Made by a program: the position numbers and the translations under genes. The notes beneath the pieces were generated by a model that saw nothing but the letters and a program-made list of their open reading frames with translations, searched no databases and was not told the origin of the DNA. This document shows positions 16,706 through 25,635 of a stretch of DNA of 64,000 nucleotides, piece by piece. The stretch spans positions 112,847 through 176,846 of the forward strand of contig JAICLZ010000001.1 in NCBI GenBank assembly GCA_025929535.1, written 5' to 3'. The DNA comes from Gemmatimonadaceae bacterium (GTDB taxonomy: Bacteria > Gemmatimonadota > Gemmatimonadetes > Gemmatimonadales > Gemmatimonadaceae). Within the stretch, counting starts at the first letter, position 1. Each line of letters begins with the position of its first letter.

Positions 16706-19700
16706 ATGTCGCGCCGCCGTCTGGTCGCGCTCATCAGCGCCGGCATCCTGCTGCTTCTGGGCATCAGCGTCATCGGTGCGATCCTCGCGACGACGCAGAC
16801 GAATCTCGGCCGTGCCCGACTGCGCGCGCTCATCAACTCGCAGCTGACGAGCGCCATGGGGAATCGCGGCACGATTTACATCGGACGCATCACCGGCAGC
16901 CTGTTCACGGAGGTGGTGCTCGACTCGTTGTCCATTCGCGACGAGGAGGATTCGCTGGTTGCGGCATCGGGGCCGATCATCATGCGCTACGATCCGCGCG
17001 ATGTGCTCGACAAGCGCCTGCTCCTGTCGTACCTCGAGGTGAACGGGCTGAATTTCTATCTGCGCCGGCGTGCGGATCATCAGTGGAGCTTCCGCCACGT
17101 CTTTCCGGACGGCAAGAAGAAGCCCGGACTTCCCCATGGCCGCTCGCTCGGCGATTACATCGTGATCGACAGCGCGGTGCTCCACAACGTGACGTTCACG
17201 CTCACCGATCTCTGGTCGCCGCCGGACTCGCTCAAGGGCGCGCGGCGCGACAGCGCGATCAAGGTTGCGCTCCGGGACAAGAACCACGAGTGGCGGCGTA
17301 CGCGGGAGGGGATCAAGCAGACGCGCCGGTGGACGAAGGGGGAGCTGCGCTCTCCCTACGTTCGACTCGCGGATCCGGACACCGTGGGGAAGCTGATCTC
17401 GATCGGCGACATGCGCGTGAGCGAGAACGACCCGCCGCTCGAGCTGAGCAACGCGCGTGGTCCCGTGCGCATCCTCGGCGACACGGTGTTCTTCGACCTG
17501 CACCACTTCGACCTTCCGGGCTCGACCGGCCACGCGCAGGGACGGGTGTCGTGGGGTGGTCCGGTGCCGACGCACTACGACGTCCACGTGTGGGCGGACT
17601 CCCTGTCCATGCGCGATGTCGGCTGGGTGTATCCGACGCTCCCGCGCACCGGGGGCGGCACGCTCGAGCTCACGATCAGGAACAACGCCCGCGACCCGCA
17701 CGTGCTCGAGTACGGGCTGAGCAAGATGGACATGCGCTCGACCAAGTCGCATCTCACGGGAGCGATGACGTTCGGAGTCGGCTTTCCGGTGCTCACGGTG
17801 ACGAACGTCGACGCACAGTTCTCGCCGCTCGATTTCGATCTCCTGCGCACGCTCGCGGGCGGGCCATTCCCCGAGGACTGGCAGGGGACGTTCACCGGCA
17901 CGGTGCGCGGGCCCGGCGGCCTGCTCACTGACTGGCACGTGGACGATGCCCGAATGACGTTCCACGACAATCACGTTCCGGGCGCGGTGAGCAGCGCGAG
18001 GATGCACGGCGCACTCGACATTCTCGTTCCGTCGAACGCGAAATTTCACGCACTCGACGTCGACATCTCGACGCTCGACCTGCGCACGATCCAGTATCTC
18101 TTCGCGAGCTTTCCGCGGCTCCAGGGCACGGTCTCGGGAACCGCGACGCTCGATTCGTCGTGGCTCGACACGCGTTTTCACAACGCGAACATCGTGCACC
18201 ACGACGGCGCGCTCCCGATCTCGCATTTCACCGGCGACGGACGCGTCACACAGGCGCCGAAGTTCACGGCGTTCGATGTGACACTCCAGGCGCAGCCGCT
18301 GTCGTTCACGACGTTTGCGCACTCGTATCCGGGGCTCGCGTTTCGCGGCAACGTTTCCGGCCCGTTGCGCATTCGCGGCACGATGGACGATCTCGACGTC
18401 ACCGCGAACCTGAGCGGTGATGCCGGAACGATGGTGGTGAACGGAAACTTCGATCTCGACACCGCCACCGGATACGCGGGACGCGGAACCGCGAGTGTCG
18501 CGGATCTGGACGTGCAGGCGCTGCTCGAGCGGAACGCGCTGCCAGCGACGAGCCTGGCGGGGCGCGCGGCGTTCGACATGCACGGCGATTCGATCGCGAA
18601 TCTCTCCGGCTCGCTCAACGTGGATCTGGACCAGTCGCGCATCGAGCCGGTGAACGTGACCGGCGCGACGGGGTCGTTCTCGTTCGGCGACGGCCACATG
18701 CGGATCGACACGCTCAACATCGCGAGCAGCGTCGCGCACGTGGCTGCCAAGGGAGGGCTCGGGCTCGCACCGGGAGTCGTCGACTCCCTTGGCTACGCCG
18801 TGGTGATCGACTCGCTGGGCGGGCTGCGACCCTGGATCCTTCCGCGCGCGGCGTCCGACACCCTGCCGCGCGACACCTCGGCGCGGTTCACCGAGCGCGA
18901 TCTCGAGCTGCGGCAGCTCCGCGATTCGCTGGACGGAACCGCGCATACGGAAGGAGTGCTCATCGGCTCCATCGACATGCTCCTCGCGCGCGGCGTGATG
19001 GCCGGAGACTCGCTGTTCGTCGCCGGCAACCGGGTCGCGAGGGCGAACGGGAGCTACGAGATGGGCGGGCTGCCGGGCGATGCGCGAGGCACGATCCGCG
19101 CGCGCGCGGACTCGCTCCTGATCGCGACCGTCGCCATCGACAGCATGCAGGGACAGCTCACGATGGCGAGCCGCTCGCGGGGCGCGGTCACCGTGACTGC
19201 CGCGAGCACTCGGAAGGCGGGGAGCTTCGTGGCGGGCAGCCATCTCACCTTCGATCGCTCACTCGATTCGATGCGCATCGTGGTGGACAGCCTCGGCGGA
19301 TTGATCGACACGCACAGGTGGGGGCTCGTGGCGCCGGCAACGGTGGTCTTCGACACCGTCGGCACCCGCGTCGATTCCGTGGCGGCGCGCAGCGGTGAAG
19401 GCGGATCCGTGGTGGTGAAGGCCACCCTGCCCAACACGCGTCCGGTGAGCCTCTCGCTGCGTGCGGACAGCGTGTCGCTCGCGGATCTGGGCGCGGTCGC
19501 GCAGCTCGCCACGCCGCTCACCGGCACCGCGACGGGAACGATGGACATCTCGGGGCTGCGCACCTCGCCCGCGATCGAGCTCGGCGTGCGCTTCAACGAC
19601 GTGACCTTCGGCACGGTGGCGTTCCCGTATTTCACGCTCAACGGATCGTACGCGAAGCGGCTGCTGGACACGAAGATGCTCGTGTTCCGCCACGACACCG

Positions 19701-21304
19701 CCGTGATGTCGTTCACCGGCTCGTGGCCGGTCGATCTTTCGCTCGCGCCCGTGGATCGCCGGATGTTGAACGAACCGCTCAAGGGGCACCTGGCCGGCGA
19801 CAGTCTCGATCTGGGCGTTCTGGAGACGATCTCGTCGTCGTTCTCGCGGCCGTCGGGCACCGCATCGGTCGCGCTCGATCTCGCGGGCACCTGGCGGCAC
19901 CCGCTGCTCACGGGTCGGATGCGCGTACGAAATGGCGAGATGGGACTTCCCGCGCTCGGCACACGGCTTCGAAAAGTGGAGGCCGATGTCGGATTTCGCC
20001 CCGATAGCATTCGCATCGACACGCTGTCGGCGGCCAGCGGCACCGAGGCGAACAGCAAGCTCTCGCTGCGTGGCGGGCTCGCGCTCGGGAATCTCCTCGA
20101 TCTCTCGCACGATCTGAGCGCGGTGGAGGTGGATCTCACGATGTCGGCGCGCAACTTTCTCGTGGTCGACAAACGCTCACTCGCGCGCCTCGAGCTCAGC
20201 GACGACGTGCACCTGAGCGGGCCGTTCAGCAAGCTGACGCTCACCGGGAACGTGAACATCGAGCGCGCCACGTTCTATCTCCCGGAGCTCGCGCAAAGCA
20301 CTGCGCTGAGCCTCGATCCCACGATCGATCCGGATGTCGGCACGCTCGTCGACACCAATCTGGTCGAGGTGCGCCGAACGTTCCTGGGGCAGCAGCGGCG
20401 AGATGTGCAGGATGCGATCCGGAACTTGCAGGTGCCAAGCCTGCAGGTGCAGATCGGCAACGACGTGTGGCTCCGGTCGCAGGAGGCGAACATCAAGCTC
20501 GGTGGCGAGGTGGCACTGCGAAAGAATGCGGCGAACCAGCGGCTGGACGGGTCGATCGACGTGGAGCGCGGCACGTACCGTCTCGATCTCGGACTCGTGC
20601 AGCGCACGTTCCAGGTGGACAGCGGAACCGTCACCTTCTACAACGATCCGCAGCAGGCCGGCTCGCTCAACATCTGGGCGACGTACACGGTGCGGCAGGC
20701 CAACCAGCTGTCGCAGGACGTGCGGATCATCGCCCACATCGGGGGCACGCTGCTGGATCCGAAGCTCGATCTCTCGAGCGACACGCGCTTCGCGCTGTCG
20801 TACACGGAGATTCTCAGCTACCTCGTGTTCGGCCAGCCGTCATTGCTCGGCTCCGGCGATCAGAACAACAGCGCGCTGCGGCCGGTGGCGCAGGCGCTGC
20901 TGCCGAGCGCGGGCGCGCTGATCGAGCGCGCGATCAACTCGCAGATCGGGTTCTTCGACGTCGTGCAGGTGCAGACCGGGAACACGAACAACTACAACGA
21001 TCCGGCGCAGAACAGCGCCGCAACGAATTTTCTTTCGGGCTCGCGCATCGGCGTGGGCAAGCAGCTGGGCCCGAAAGCGTTTTTGACCGCGAACGCCGGA
21101 TTGTGCGCGCTCGGCGCCGGCGGACAGGGGAGCTTCACCAACTCGATCGGCATCACACTCGAGTACCGGCTCGCGCAGCATTTCTCGCTGCAGGGCAGTC
21201 TCGAGCCGCCAACCACCTCGCTGCTCTGCCGGCCGGGCGCGAACACGATCGGCACGCGTCCGCGGCAGCTCGGCTTCGATCTCTTCCGCGACTGGAGCTT
21301 TTGA
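16706..21304 (+). CDS. TamB-like translocation/assembly module protein
   Basis: A very large envelope-spanning protein (1,532 aa). An N-terminal anchor at about residues 5-30 (LVALISAGILLLLGISVIGA) is followed by more than 1,300 residues of beta-rich, AsmA-like repeats that form the hydrophobic groove in this family. The C-terminal TamB (DUF490) domain is visible from LSYTEILSYLVFGQPSLLG to the barrel-like last residues. TamB proteins carry phospholipids or outer-membrane proteins between membranes with TamA. It lies in one coupled operon with the Omp85 gene before it and a lipid kinase after it, which fits a lipid-transport role. Confidence 0.88.
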   Translation: MSRRRLVALISAGILLLLGISVIGAILATTQTNLGRARLRALINSQLTSAMGNRGTIYIGRITGSLFTEVVLDSLSIRDEEDSLVAASGPIIMRYDPRDVLDKRLLLSYLEVNGLNFYLRRRADHQWSFRHVFPDGKKKPGLPHGRSLGDYIVIDSAVLHNVTFTLTDLWSPPDSLKGARRDSAIKVALRDKNHEWRRTREGIKQTRRWTKGELRSPYVRLADPDTVGKLISIGDMRVSENDPPLELSNARGPVRILGDTVFFDLHHFDLPGSTGHAQGRVSWGGPVPTHYDVHVWADSLSMRDVGWVYPTLPRTGGGTLELTIRNNARDPHVLEYGLSKMDMRSTKSHLTGAMTFGVGFPVLTVTNVDAQFSPLDFDLLRTLAGGPFPEDWQGTFTGTVRGPGGLLTDWHVDDARMTFHDNHVPGAVSSARMHGALDILVPSNAKFHALDVDISTLDLRTIQYLFASFPRLQGTVSGTATLDSSWLDTRFHNANIVHHDGALPISHFTGDGRVTQAPKFTAFDVTLQAQPLSFTTFAHSYPGLAFRGNVSGPLRIRGTMDDLDVTANLSGDAGTMVVNGNFDLDTATGYAGRGTASVADLDVQALLERNALPATSLAGRAAFDMHGDSIANLSGSLNVDLDQSRIEPVNVTGATGSFSFGDGHMRIDTLNIASSVAHVAAKGGLGLAPGVVDSLGYAVVIDSLGGLRPWILPRAASDTLPRDTSARFTERDLELRQLRDSLDGTAHTEGVLIGSIDMLLARGVMAGDSLFVAGNRVARANGSYEMGGLPGDARGTIRARADSLLIATVAIDSMQGQLTMASRSRGAVTVTAASTRKAGSFVAGSHLTFDRSLDSMRIVVDSLGGLIDTHRWGLVAPATVVFDTVGTRVDSVAARSGEGGSVVVKATLPNTRPVSLSLRADSVSLADLGAVAQLATPLTGTATGTMDISGLRTSPAIELGVRFNDVTFGTVAFPYFTLNGSYAKRLLDTKMLVFRHDTAVMSFTGSWPVDLSLAPVDRRMLNEPLKGHLAGDSLDLGVLETISSSFSRPSGTASVALDLAGTWRHPLLTGRMRVRNGEMGLPALGTRLRKVEADVGFRPDSIRIDTLSAASGTEANSKLSLRGGLALGNLLDLSHDLSAVEVDLTMSARNFLVVDKRSLARLELSDDVHLSGPFSKLTLTGNVNIERATFYLPELAQSTALSLDPTIDPDVGTLVDTNLVEVRRTFLGQQRRDVQDAIRNLQVPSLQVQIGNDVWLRSQEANIKLGGEVALRKNAANQRLDGSIDVERGTYRLDLGLVQRTFQVDSGTVTFYNDPQQAGSLNIWATYTVRQANQLSQDVRIIAHIGGTLLDPKLDLSSDTRFALSYTEILSYLVFGQPSLLGSGDQNNSALRPVAQALLPSAGALIERAINSQIGFFDVVQVQTGNTNNYNDPAQNSAATNFLSGSRIGVGKQLGPKAFLTANAGLCALGAGGQGSFTNSIGITLEYRLAQHFSLQGSLEPPTTSLLCRPGANTIGTRPRQLGFDLFRDWSF

Positions 21305-22188
21305 GCGGGCCGGTACTGCTGATCACGAATCCGGCGGCGCGACGCGGCCGCCTGCTCGAGCAGCGCGCGCGCGACGCACTGCTCGCGGCCGGCGTGGAAT
21401 TCGATGTCGTGGTGACCTCGCATCAGGGGCACGCGGCGATCGTCGCGGCGGAGCGCGCGCGGGACTTCGCTGCGGTGCTGACGCTCGGTGGCGATGGGAC
21501 GGCAATGGAGGTGATCGGCGCGCTCGCCGGCACCGGGACGCCCGTCGGGGTGCTGCCCGGTGGCACGGGGAACCTCGTGGCGCGCGCGCTCGGAACGCCG
21601 CGCCGCATCGAGCTCGCGGTGCGCGCGCTGCTGCACGGCGATGTCGCGGCGGTCGATCTCGGCTATATCGCCGAGAGCAAGCGCCGGTTCGCGTTCAGCA
21701 GCGGGGTGGGGGTGGACGCACGGATGATCGACGAGACGAATCCGGAAACGAAGCGGCGGTTCGGCATCGGCGCGTACATCCACACCGGCGTGCGAGTGGG
21801 ATTGAGCCGGCGTCCCTTCCGGGTGCGTGTCGATGTGGATGGCTTCGCGGTGGAGCGCGAAGCGACGTCGCTCATGGTGGCCAACTTCGGAACCGTACTG
21901 GACCGGCTCTTCGTGCTCGGACCCGGCATCGTGCAGGATGATGGACGACTCGACCTCTGCGTCTTCTCGCCGCGGCACGCTCCGGACGTCGTGCGCATCG
22001 CATGGCGGCTCTTCCGCCGCGACTTCGGGAGCGATGACGCGCTGTTCTACCGCAGCGGCCGCGAGTTCCGCATCGAGTGCGATCCTCCGCAGCTCTATCA
22101 GGCGGACGGCGAGCTGCTCGGCACCACGCCATACTCCGTGCGGGTAGAGCCTCTGGCCGCGCGGCTGCTCGTGCCGAAACGTGATTGA
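21301..22188 (+). CDS. Diacylglycerol/lipid kinase, YegS/DagK type
   Basis: A 295-aa soluble lipid kinase that phosphorylates diacylglycerol or related lipids. The catalytic-domain signatures LTLGGDGTAMEVIG near residue 60 and LPGGTGNLVARALG near 83 are intact, and the C-terminal domain carries the usual YQADGELLG block. The start is TTG 21301, overlapping the tamB stop as TTGA; no other start keeps the N-terminal strand VLLITNPAA intact. Its stop falls at the -35 element of the promoter for the histidine-kinase gene. Confidence 0.88.
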   Translation: MSGPVLLITNPAARRGRLLEQRARDALLAAGVEFDVVVTSHQGHAAIVAAERARDFAAVLTLGGDGTAMEVIGALAGTGTPVGVLPGGTGNLVARALGTPRRIELAVRALLHGDVAAVDLGYIAESKRRFAFSSGVGVDARMIDETNPETKRRFGIGAYIHTGVRVGLSRRPFRVRVDVDGFAVEREATSLMVANFGTVLDRLFVLGPGIVQDDGRLDLCVFSPRHAPDVVRIAWRLFRRDFGSDDALFYRSGREFRIECDPPQLYQADGELLGTTPYSVRVEPLAARLLVPKRD

Positions 22189-22212
22189 CCCTCGGGGTGT
22201 CCCGAGTACATT
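22185..22212 (+). promoter_or_regulatory. Internal promoter for the histidine kinase/NtrC-like pair
   Basis: TTGACC at 22185-22190, 16 bases, then TACATT at 22207-22212. The -35 overlaps the stop of the lipid kinase gene. The predicted start lies before GTG 22257, so this supports the shorter start of the kinase. Confidence 0.55.
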
Positions 22213-22256
22213 CGGTGGATGGAGCCGTTGATTCTTCGGGGGGCGATGGTGCGGCC

Positions 22257-23726
22257 GTGAGCGAGCGAACGGGCGGGCTCTTCGAGCAGGCGGCCGACGG
22301 CATCTTCACCGTGGACGAGAGGGGGCACGTCACGTCGGTGAATCTCATCATGGACCGCGCGATGGGACACCGCCGCGGAGACCTGGTTGGTACACACTGC
22401 AGCCAGCTGCTCGATGCCACGCAACAGGATACCGCCGCCCTACTCCTCGATGGGATGCGCGACGGGAAGCGGCAGCGGGCCGAGATCTGGTTTCGCGATG
22501 TGGCGGGGCGCCAGCGCATCGGCTCCATCACGTGCACGCCGATCATCGAGCAGGGTCGCGTGAGCGGCGCACTGTGCATCGTTCGCGATGTCACGCAGGA
22601 GCGCCGCTTCGCGGAGGAGCTGCGCCAGCGCGAGAAGCTGGCCGCCGTGGGCCAGCTCGTGAGCGGAGTCGCGCACGAGCTGAACAATCCGCTCGCCGGC
22701 ATCAGTGCCTTCGCACAGCTGCTCGAGGGTGCGGGCCCGCTCACGCCGGAGCAGCGCGACGCGGTCGACACGATCCAGATGGAGGCGAAGCGCGCCGCGA
22801 AGATCGTGTCGAACCTGCTGCTCTTCAGCAGGCAGCGCCAGCCCGAGCGATCGAGCGTCGATCTGAACCGCGTGCTGGCCGACACGCTCACGTTGCGGCG
22901 CTTCGTGCTCTCCACCGAGCAGATCGAAGTCGTGACCGACTTCGAGCCCGAGCTGCCGCAGACATGGGCGGATCCGTTCCAGCTGCAGCAGGTGGTGCTC
23001 AATCTGCTGATCAACGCGGAGCATGCGCTCACGGGTCGCACGGGCAGGCGCAGAGTCAGCCTGCGCACGCAGCGCTCGGGCGATCGCATCGTGGCGAGCG
23101 TCTCCGACAACGGGCCCGGAATTCCGGAGGAGATGCGCCGCCGCCTGTTCGAGCCGTTCTTCACGACGAAGCCCGTGGGTGAAGGCTCCGGACTGGGCCT
23201 CGCGATCTCGCACGGAATCATTCGCCAGCACGGTGGCCATCTGCGTCACCGCTCCTCGACGAGCGAGGGCGCAACGTTCGAGATCGAGCTTCCGATTCTC
23301 TCCGGACAGACGGATGGCTCGCACGCACCGGCCACGACCGATGCGTTCGGGATTCCACGGCAGCGCCGGTTTCTCATCGTGGACAACGAGCCCGCGGTGC
23401 GGCAGGCGCTGCAGCTGCATCTGCGCCGAACCGGCTGCTTCGCCGACGCCGTCGGTGACGCCAATTCGGCGCTCGCGCTTCTGGCCACGCGCACGTATGG
23501 ATCGATTTTTCTCGATCTGCACCTGAGCGACCTCGCCGGGGAGATGCTCTTTGCGGAGCTCGTGGAGCGCGATCCCGATCACGCGGGGCGCGTGATCTTC
23601 GCATCGGGCGAGCTCGAGAGTCCACCCGTGCGCCGCTTTCTGCAGGATTCGGGGCGTCCCTTCGTCGGGAAACCGTTCGCCCTCTCGACCGTCGCTGCGA
23701 TGCTGACGCAGGCCGCAACGCGCTGA
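22257..23726 (+). CDS. Hybrid sensor histidine kinase (PAS-HisKA-HATPase-receiver)
   Basis: A 489-aa soluble hybrid kinase. A PAS domain fills about residues 8-110 (LFEQAADGIFTVDE). The H-box GVAHELNNPLAG places the phospho-histidine near residue 140. The N-box (VVLNLLINAEHAL), G1 (SDNGPGIPEE), F (FEPFFTTKP) and G2 (GSGLGLAISHG) follow, and a C-terminal receiver has VDNEPAVRQ, FLDLHLSDLAGE and GKPF. No membrane segment is present, so it senses a cytosolic signal. I prefer GTG 22257 because a promoter lies just upstream; TTG 22185, overlapping the previous stop, is the alternative. It is coupled by TGATG to the NtrC-like gene, its likely partner. Confidence 0.9.
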   Translation: MSERTGGLFEQAADGIFTVDERGHVTSVNLIMDRAMGHRRGDLVGTHCSQLLDATQQDTAALLLDGMRDGKRQRAEIWFRDVAGRQRIGSITCTPIIEQGRVSGALCIVRDVTQERRFAEELRQREKLAAVGQLVSGVAHELNNPLAGISAFAQLLEGAGPLTPEQRDAVDTIQMEAKRAAKIVSNLLLFSRQRQPERSSVDLNRVLADTLTLRRFVLSTEQIEVVTDFEPELPQTWADPFQLQQVVLNLLINAEHALTGRTGRRRVSLRTQRSGDRIVASVSDNGPGIPEEMRRRLFEPFFTTKPVGEGSGLGLAISHGIIRQHGGHLRHRSSTSEGATFEIELPILSGQTDGSHAPATTDAFGIPRQRRFLIVDNEPAVRQALQLHLRRTGCFADAVGDANSALALLATRTYGSIFLDLHLSDLAGEMLFAELVERDPDHAGRVIFASGELESPPVRRFLQDSGRPFVGKPFALSTVAAMLTQAATR

Positions 23727-25099
23727 TGGCGACCGTGCTGCTCATCGACGACACGCCCGAAGTGACGACGGTACTCGGCGCGTTCTTCGAGCGCGCGGGA
23801 CACCAGGTGGTACGCGCGCACAGCGGTGAGCATGGGATCGAGGCGTACCAGCGCACACGCCCCGACCTCGTGCTGCTGGATCTCCAGCTGCCGGACATGA
23901 GCGGCTTCGACGTGCTGGAGCGCATCCGCGAGCACGAGCCCGTGGTCATCATCGTGACCGGACACGGGGACATTCCGCTGGCGGTGCAGGCGCTGCAGCG
24001 CGGAGCGGAGAACTTTCTGACGAAGCCGGTCGATCTCGATCATCTGCGGGTGGCGGCCGAGCGCGGGCTGGAGAAGGCGCGGCTCCGGCAGCTCGCGCGG
24101 TACATGCGCGAACGGCGCGGGATCAAGGGCGTGGGCGCACTGCTGGGAACCTCGCCGGCCATGCGTGAGCTCGCGCACCAGATCGAGCTGCTCACCTCGA
24201 GCGATCGCACCACCGTTCTGCTCCTGGGCGAACAGGGCACGGCGAAGGGGCAGATGGCGTACGCGATGCACGCGATGAGCGATCGCACGGACAAACCGTT
24301 CATCGAGGTCGCGTGTGCCGGTGCGCTCGAGCGCGCGCTCGACGCGGAGCTCTTCGGCGACGAATCGGGCGGCACGCGCGAGGCGCCCATTCGGCGCCTC
24401 GGTCTGGCAGAAGTTGCGGACAAGGGCGCGCTGCTGCTCGACGAAATCGCCGCGCTCGAGCTGCCGGTGCAGGGGAAGCTCCTCCGCCTGCTCGAGGCGC
24501 AGAAGTTTCGCCGTGCGGGCGGAGTGCAGGATGTGGCGGTGGACGTGCGTGTGATCGTGACATCCAGCCGCGACCTGGTGGAAGAGGTGCAGGCTGGGCG
24601 CTTTCGTGAGGATCTCTACTACAAGCTCAGCGTGCTGCCGGTGATGCTGCCGCCGCTGCGTGCGCGTGCGCGCGAGGATCTCGTGTCGCTCATCGATCGC
24701 ATCGCGGGCGAGCTCCGCCGGCAGCTTCCGCATGCGCCCGCGGAGATCTCGGAGCCCGCGCTCGAGCAGCTCCTGCGACACTCGTGGCCGGGGAACATTC
24801 GCGAGCTGCGCAACGTGCTCGAGCGCGCCATGATCGTCGGGCGCGGATCCAGGCAGATCGCCCTGGAGCACCTTCCGCCGGATGTGCGGCGCTCGGGAGG
24901 CGCGAGCGCGGCGAGTCACGTGCCGCGCACGCTGCACGATGTCGAGCGCCTGCACATCGAGCGCACGCTCCGCGCGCACAACGAGAATCGCACGCGCGCC
25001 GCGCGGGAGCTCGGCATTTCGCGGGCCACGCTGATCAACAAGATCAAGGAATATCGGCTCGATCCACAGACCGTGACGTACGCCTCTCCGGATGCGTGA
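23726..25099 (+). CDS. NtrC-family response regulator lacking the GAFTGA loop
   Basis: A 457-aa regulator: receiver (1-120; D52 in VLLDLQLPDMSG, K100), AAA+ domain (about 140-375) and a Fis-type helix-turn-helix (about 404-446, ending RTRAARELGISRATLINKI). The AAA+ part departs from sigma-54 activators: Walker A reads GEQGTAKGQ (168-176) where GESGTGKE is usual, and the region after ELFGDE, where GAFTGA should be (near 212-222), reads SGGTREAPIRR. Walker B (LLLDEIAAL) and the arginine block (FREDLYYKL) remain. It therefore probably controls sigma-70 promoters, or acts by binding alone. Confidence 0.88.
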   Translation: MATVLLIDDTPEVTTVLGAFFERAGHQVVRAHSGEHGIEAYQRTRPDLVLLDLQLPDMSGFDVLERIREHEPVVIIVTGHGDIPLAVQALQRGAENFLTKPVDLDHLRVAAERGLEKARLRQLARYMRERRGIKGVGALLGTSPAMRELAHQIELLTSSDRTTVLLLGEQGTAKGQMAYAMHAMSDRTDKPFIEVACAGALERALDAELFGDESGGTREAPIRRLGLAEVADKGALLLDEIAALELPVQGKLLRLLEAQKFRRAGGVQDVAVDVRVIVTSSRDLVEEVQAGRFREDLYYKLSVLPVMLPPLRARAREDLVSLIDRIAGELRRQLPHAPAEISEPALEQLLRHSWPGNIRELRNVLERAMIVGRGSRQIALEHLPPDVRRSGGASAASHVPRTLHDVERLHIERTLRAHNENRTRAARELGISRATLINKIKEYRLDPQTVTYASPDA

Positions 25100-25174
25100 G
25101 ACGCGACCGGGGTGTCGATCGTTCATATCCGGAGGCCCGCCGCCGCGGCTCCTTCGTTCACCAGGGAAACGACC

Positions 25175-25360
25175 ATGACAGAGAACGGCGTGGACCAGGA
25201 CCGGATGATGTGCCGCGCGTGCGGCAACGAGGAGCGCGCATCCGAGGGATATCCGTGCGCCGATTGCGGGACCTTTCTCTGCCTGCTCTGCACCTTCAAG
25301 GGTGTCACGATGTGCGCCGCGTGCCAGGCAAAGCAGAAGGGGACGGCCGCCAAGACATGA
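25175..25360 (+). CDS. Tiny zinc-knuckle protein
   Basis: A 61-residue protein with eight cysteines in four pairs: CRACG, CADCG, CLLC and CAAC. The spacing suggests two bound zinc ions in a cross-brace or double knuckle. The start is ATG 25175, with AGGGA eight bases upstream; an upstream start at 25112 would give 82 residues. No named family is recognised. Its stop overlaps the next start as ATGA. It follows the NtrC-like gene by 75 bases. Confidence 0.6.
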   Translation: MTENGVDQDRMMCRACGNEERASEGYPCADCGTFLCLLCTFKGVTMCAACQAKQKGTAAKT

Positions 25361-25635
25361 GCGACAGCGTCGTGCTGCGCGACCGTCTCGCGCTCGGCGA
25401 CCGGACCTTCACCGTGCTCGCCGAGCCGTGGTACGATGCGGCGAGCGACGAGTGGAAGGGGCGCTATCTGTACGTGCCGCTCGATCGCTCGCTCGCGACG
25501 CCGCTTGCCTCGGCGGCCGTGAAGCGCGCGCGCAAACGCGACGATCTCGTCCGCCAGCTTGGCTCCGCATCCGACCGCGAGCTGGCGCGCGCCTTCAAGT
25601 CGATTCCGATCCCCGGTGCACGTCGCGCGCGCTGA
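25357..25635 (+). CDS. Small protein of unknown function
   Basis: A 92-residue soluble protein, ATG 25357 overlapping the preceding stop. The first half looks like a beta-sheet (VVLRDRLALGDRTFTVLAEP) with several tryptophans and tyrosines; the second half is basic and helical (AAVKRARKRDDLVRQL). I do not recognise it. Tight coupling to the cysteine-rich protein suggests that the two act together. Confidence 0.55.
   Translation: MSDSVVLRDRLALGDRTFTVLAEPWYDAASDEWKGRYLYVPLDRSLATPLASAAVKRARKRDDLVRQLGSASDRELARAFKSIPIPGARRAR

Noticed and set aside
16286..19243. A 985-codon open frame on the minus strand opposite TamA/TamB
   Set aside because: It is antisense to two clear genes, Arg/His/Glu-rich with no domain, and results from the GC-rich codon pattern.
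23726..25099. Standard sigma-54 activator
   Set aside because: GAFTGA is missing and Walker A is altered, so that label would mislead.
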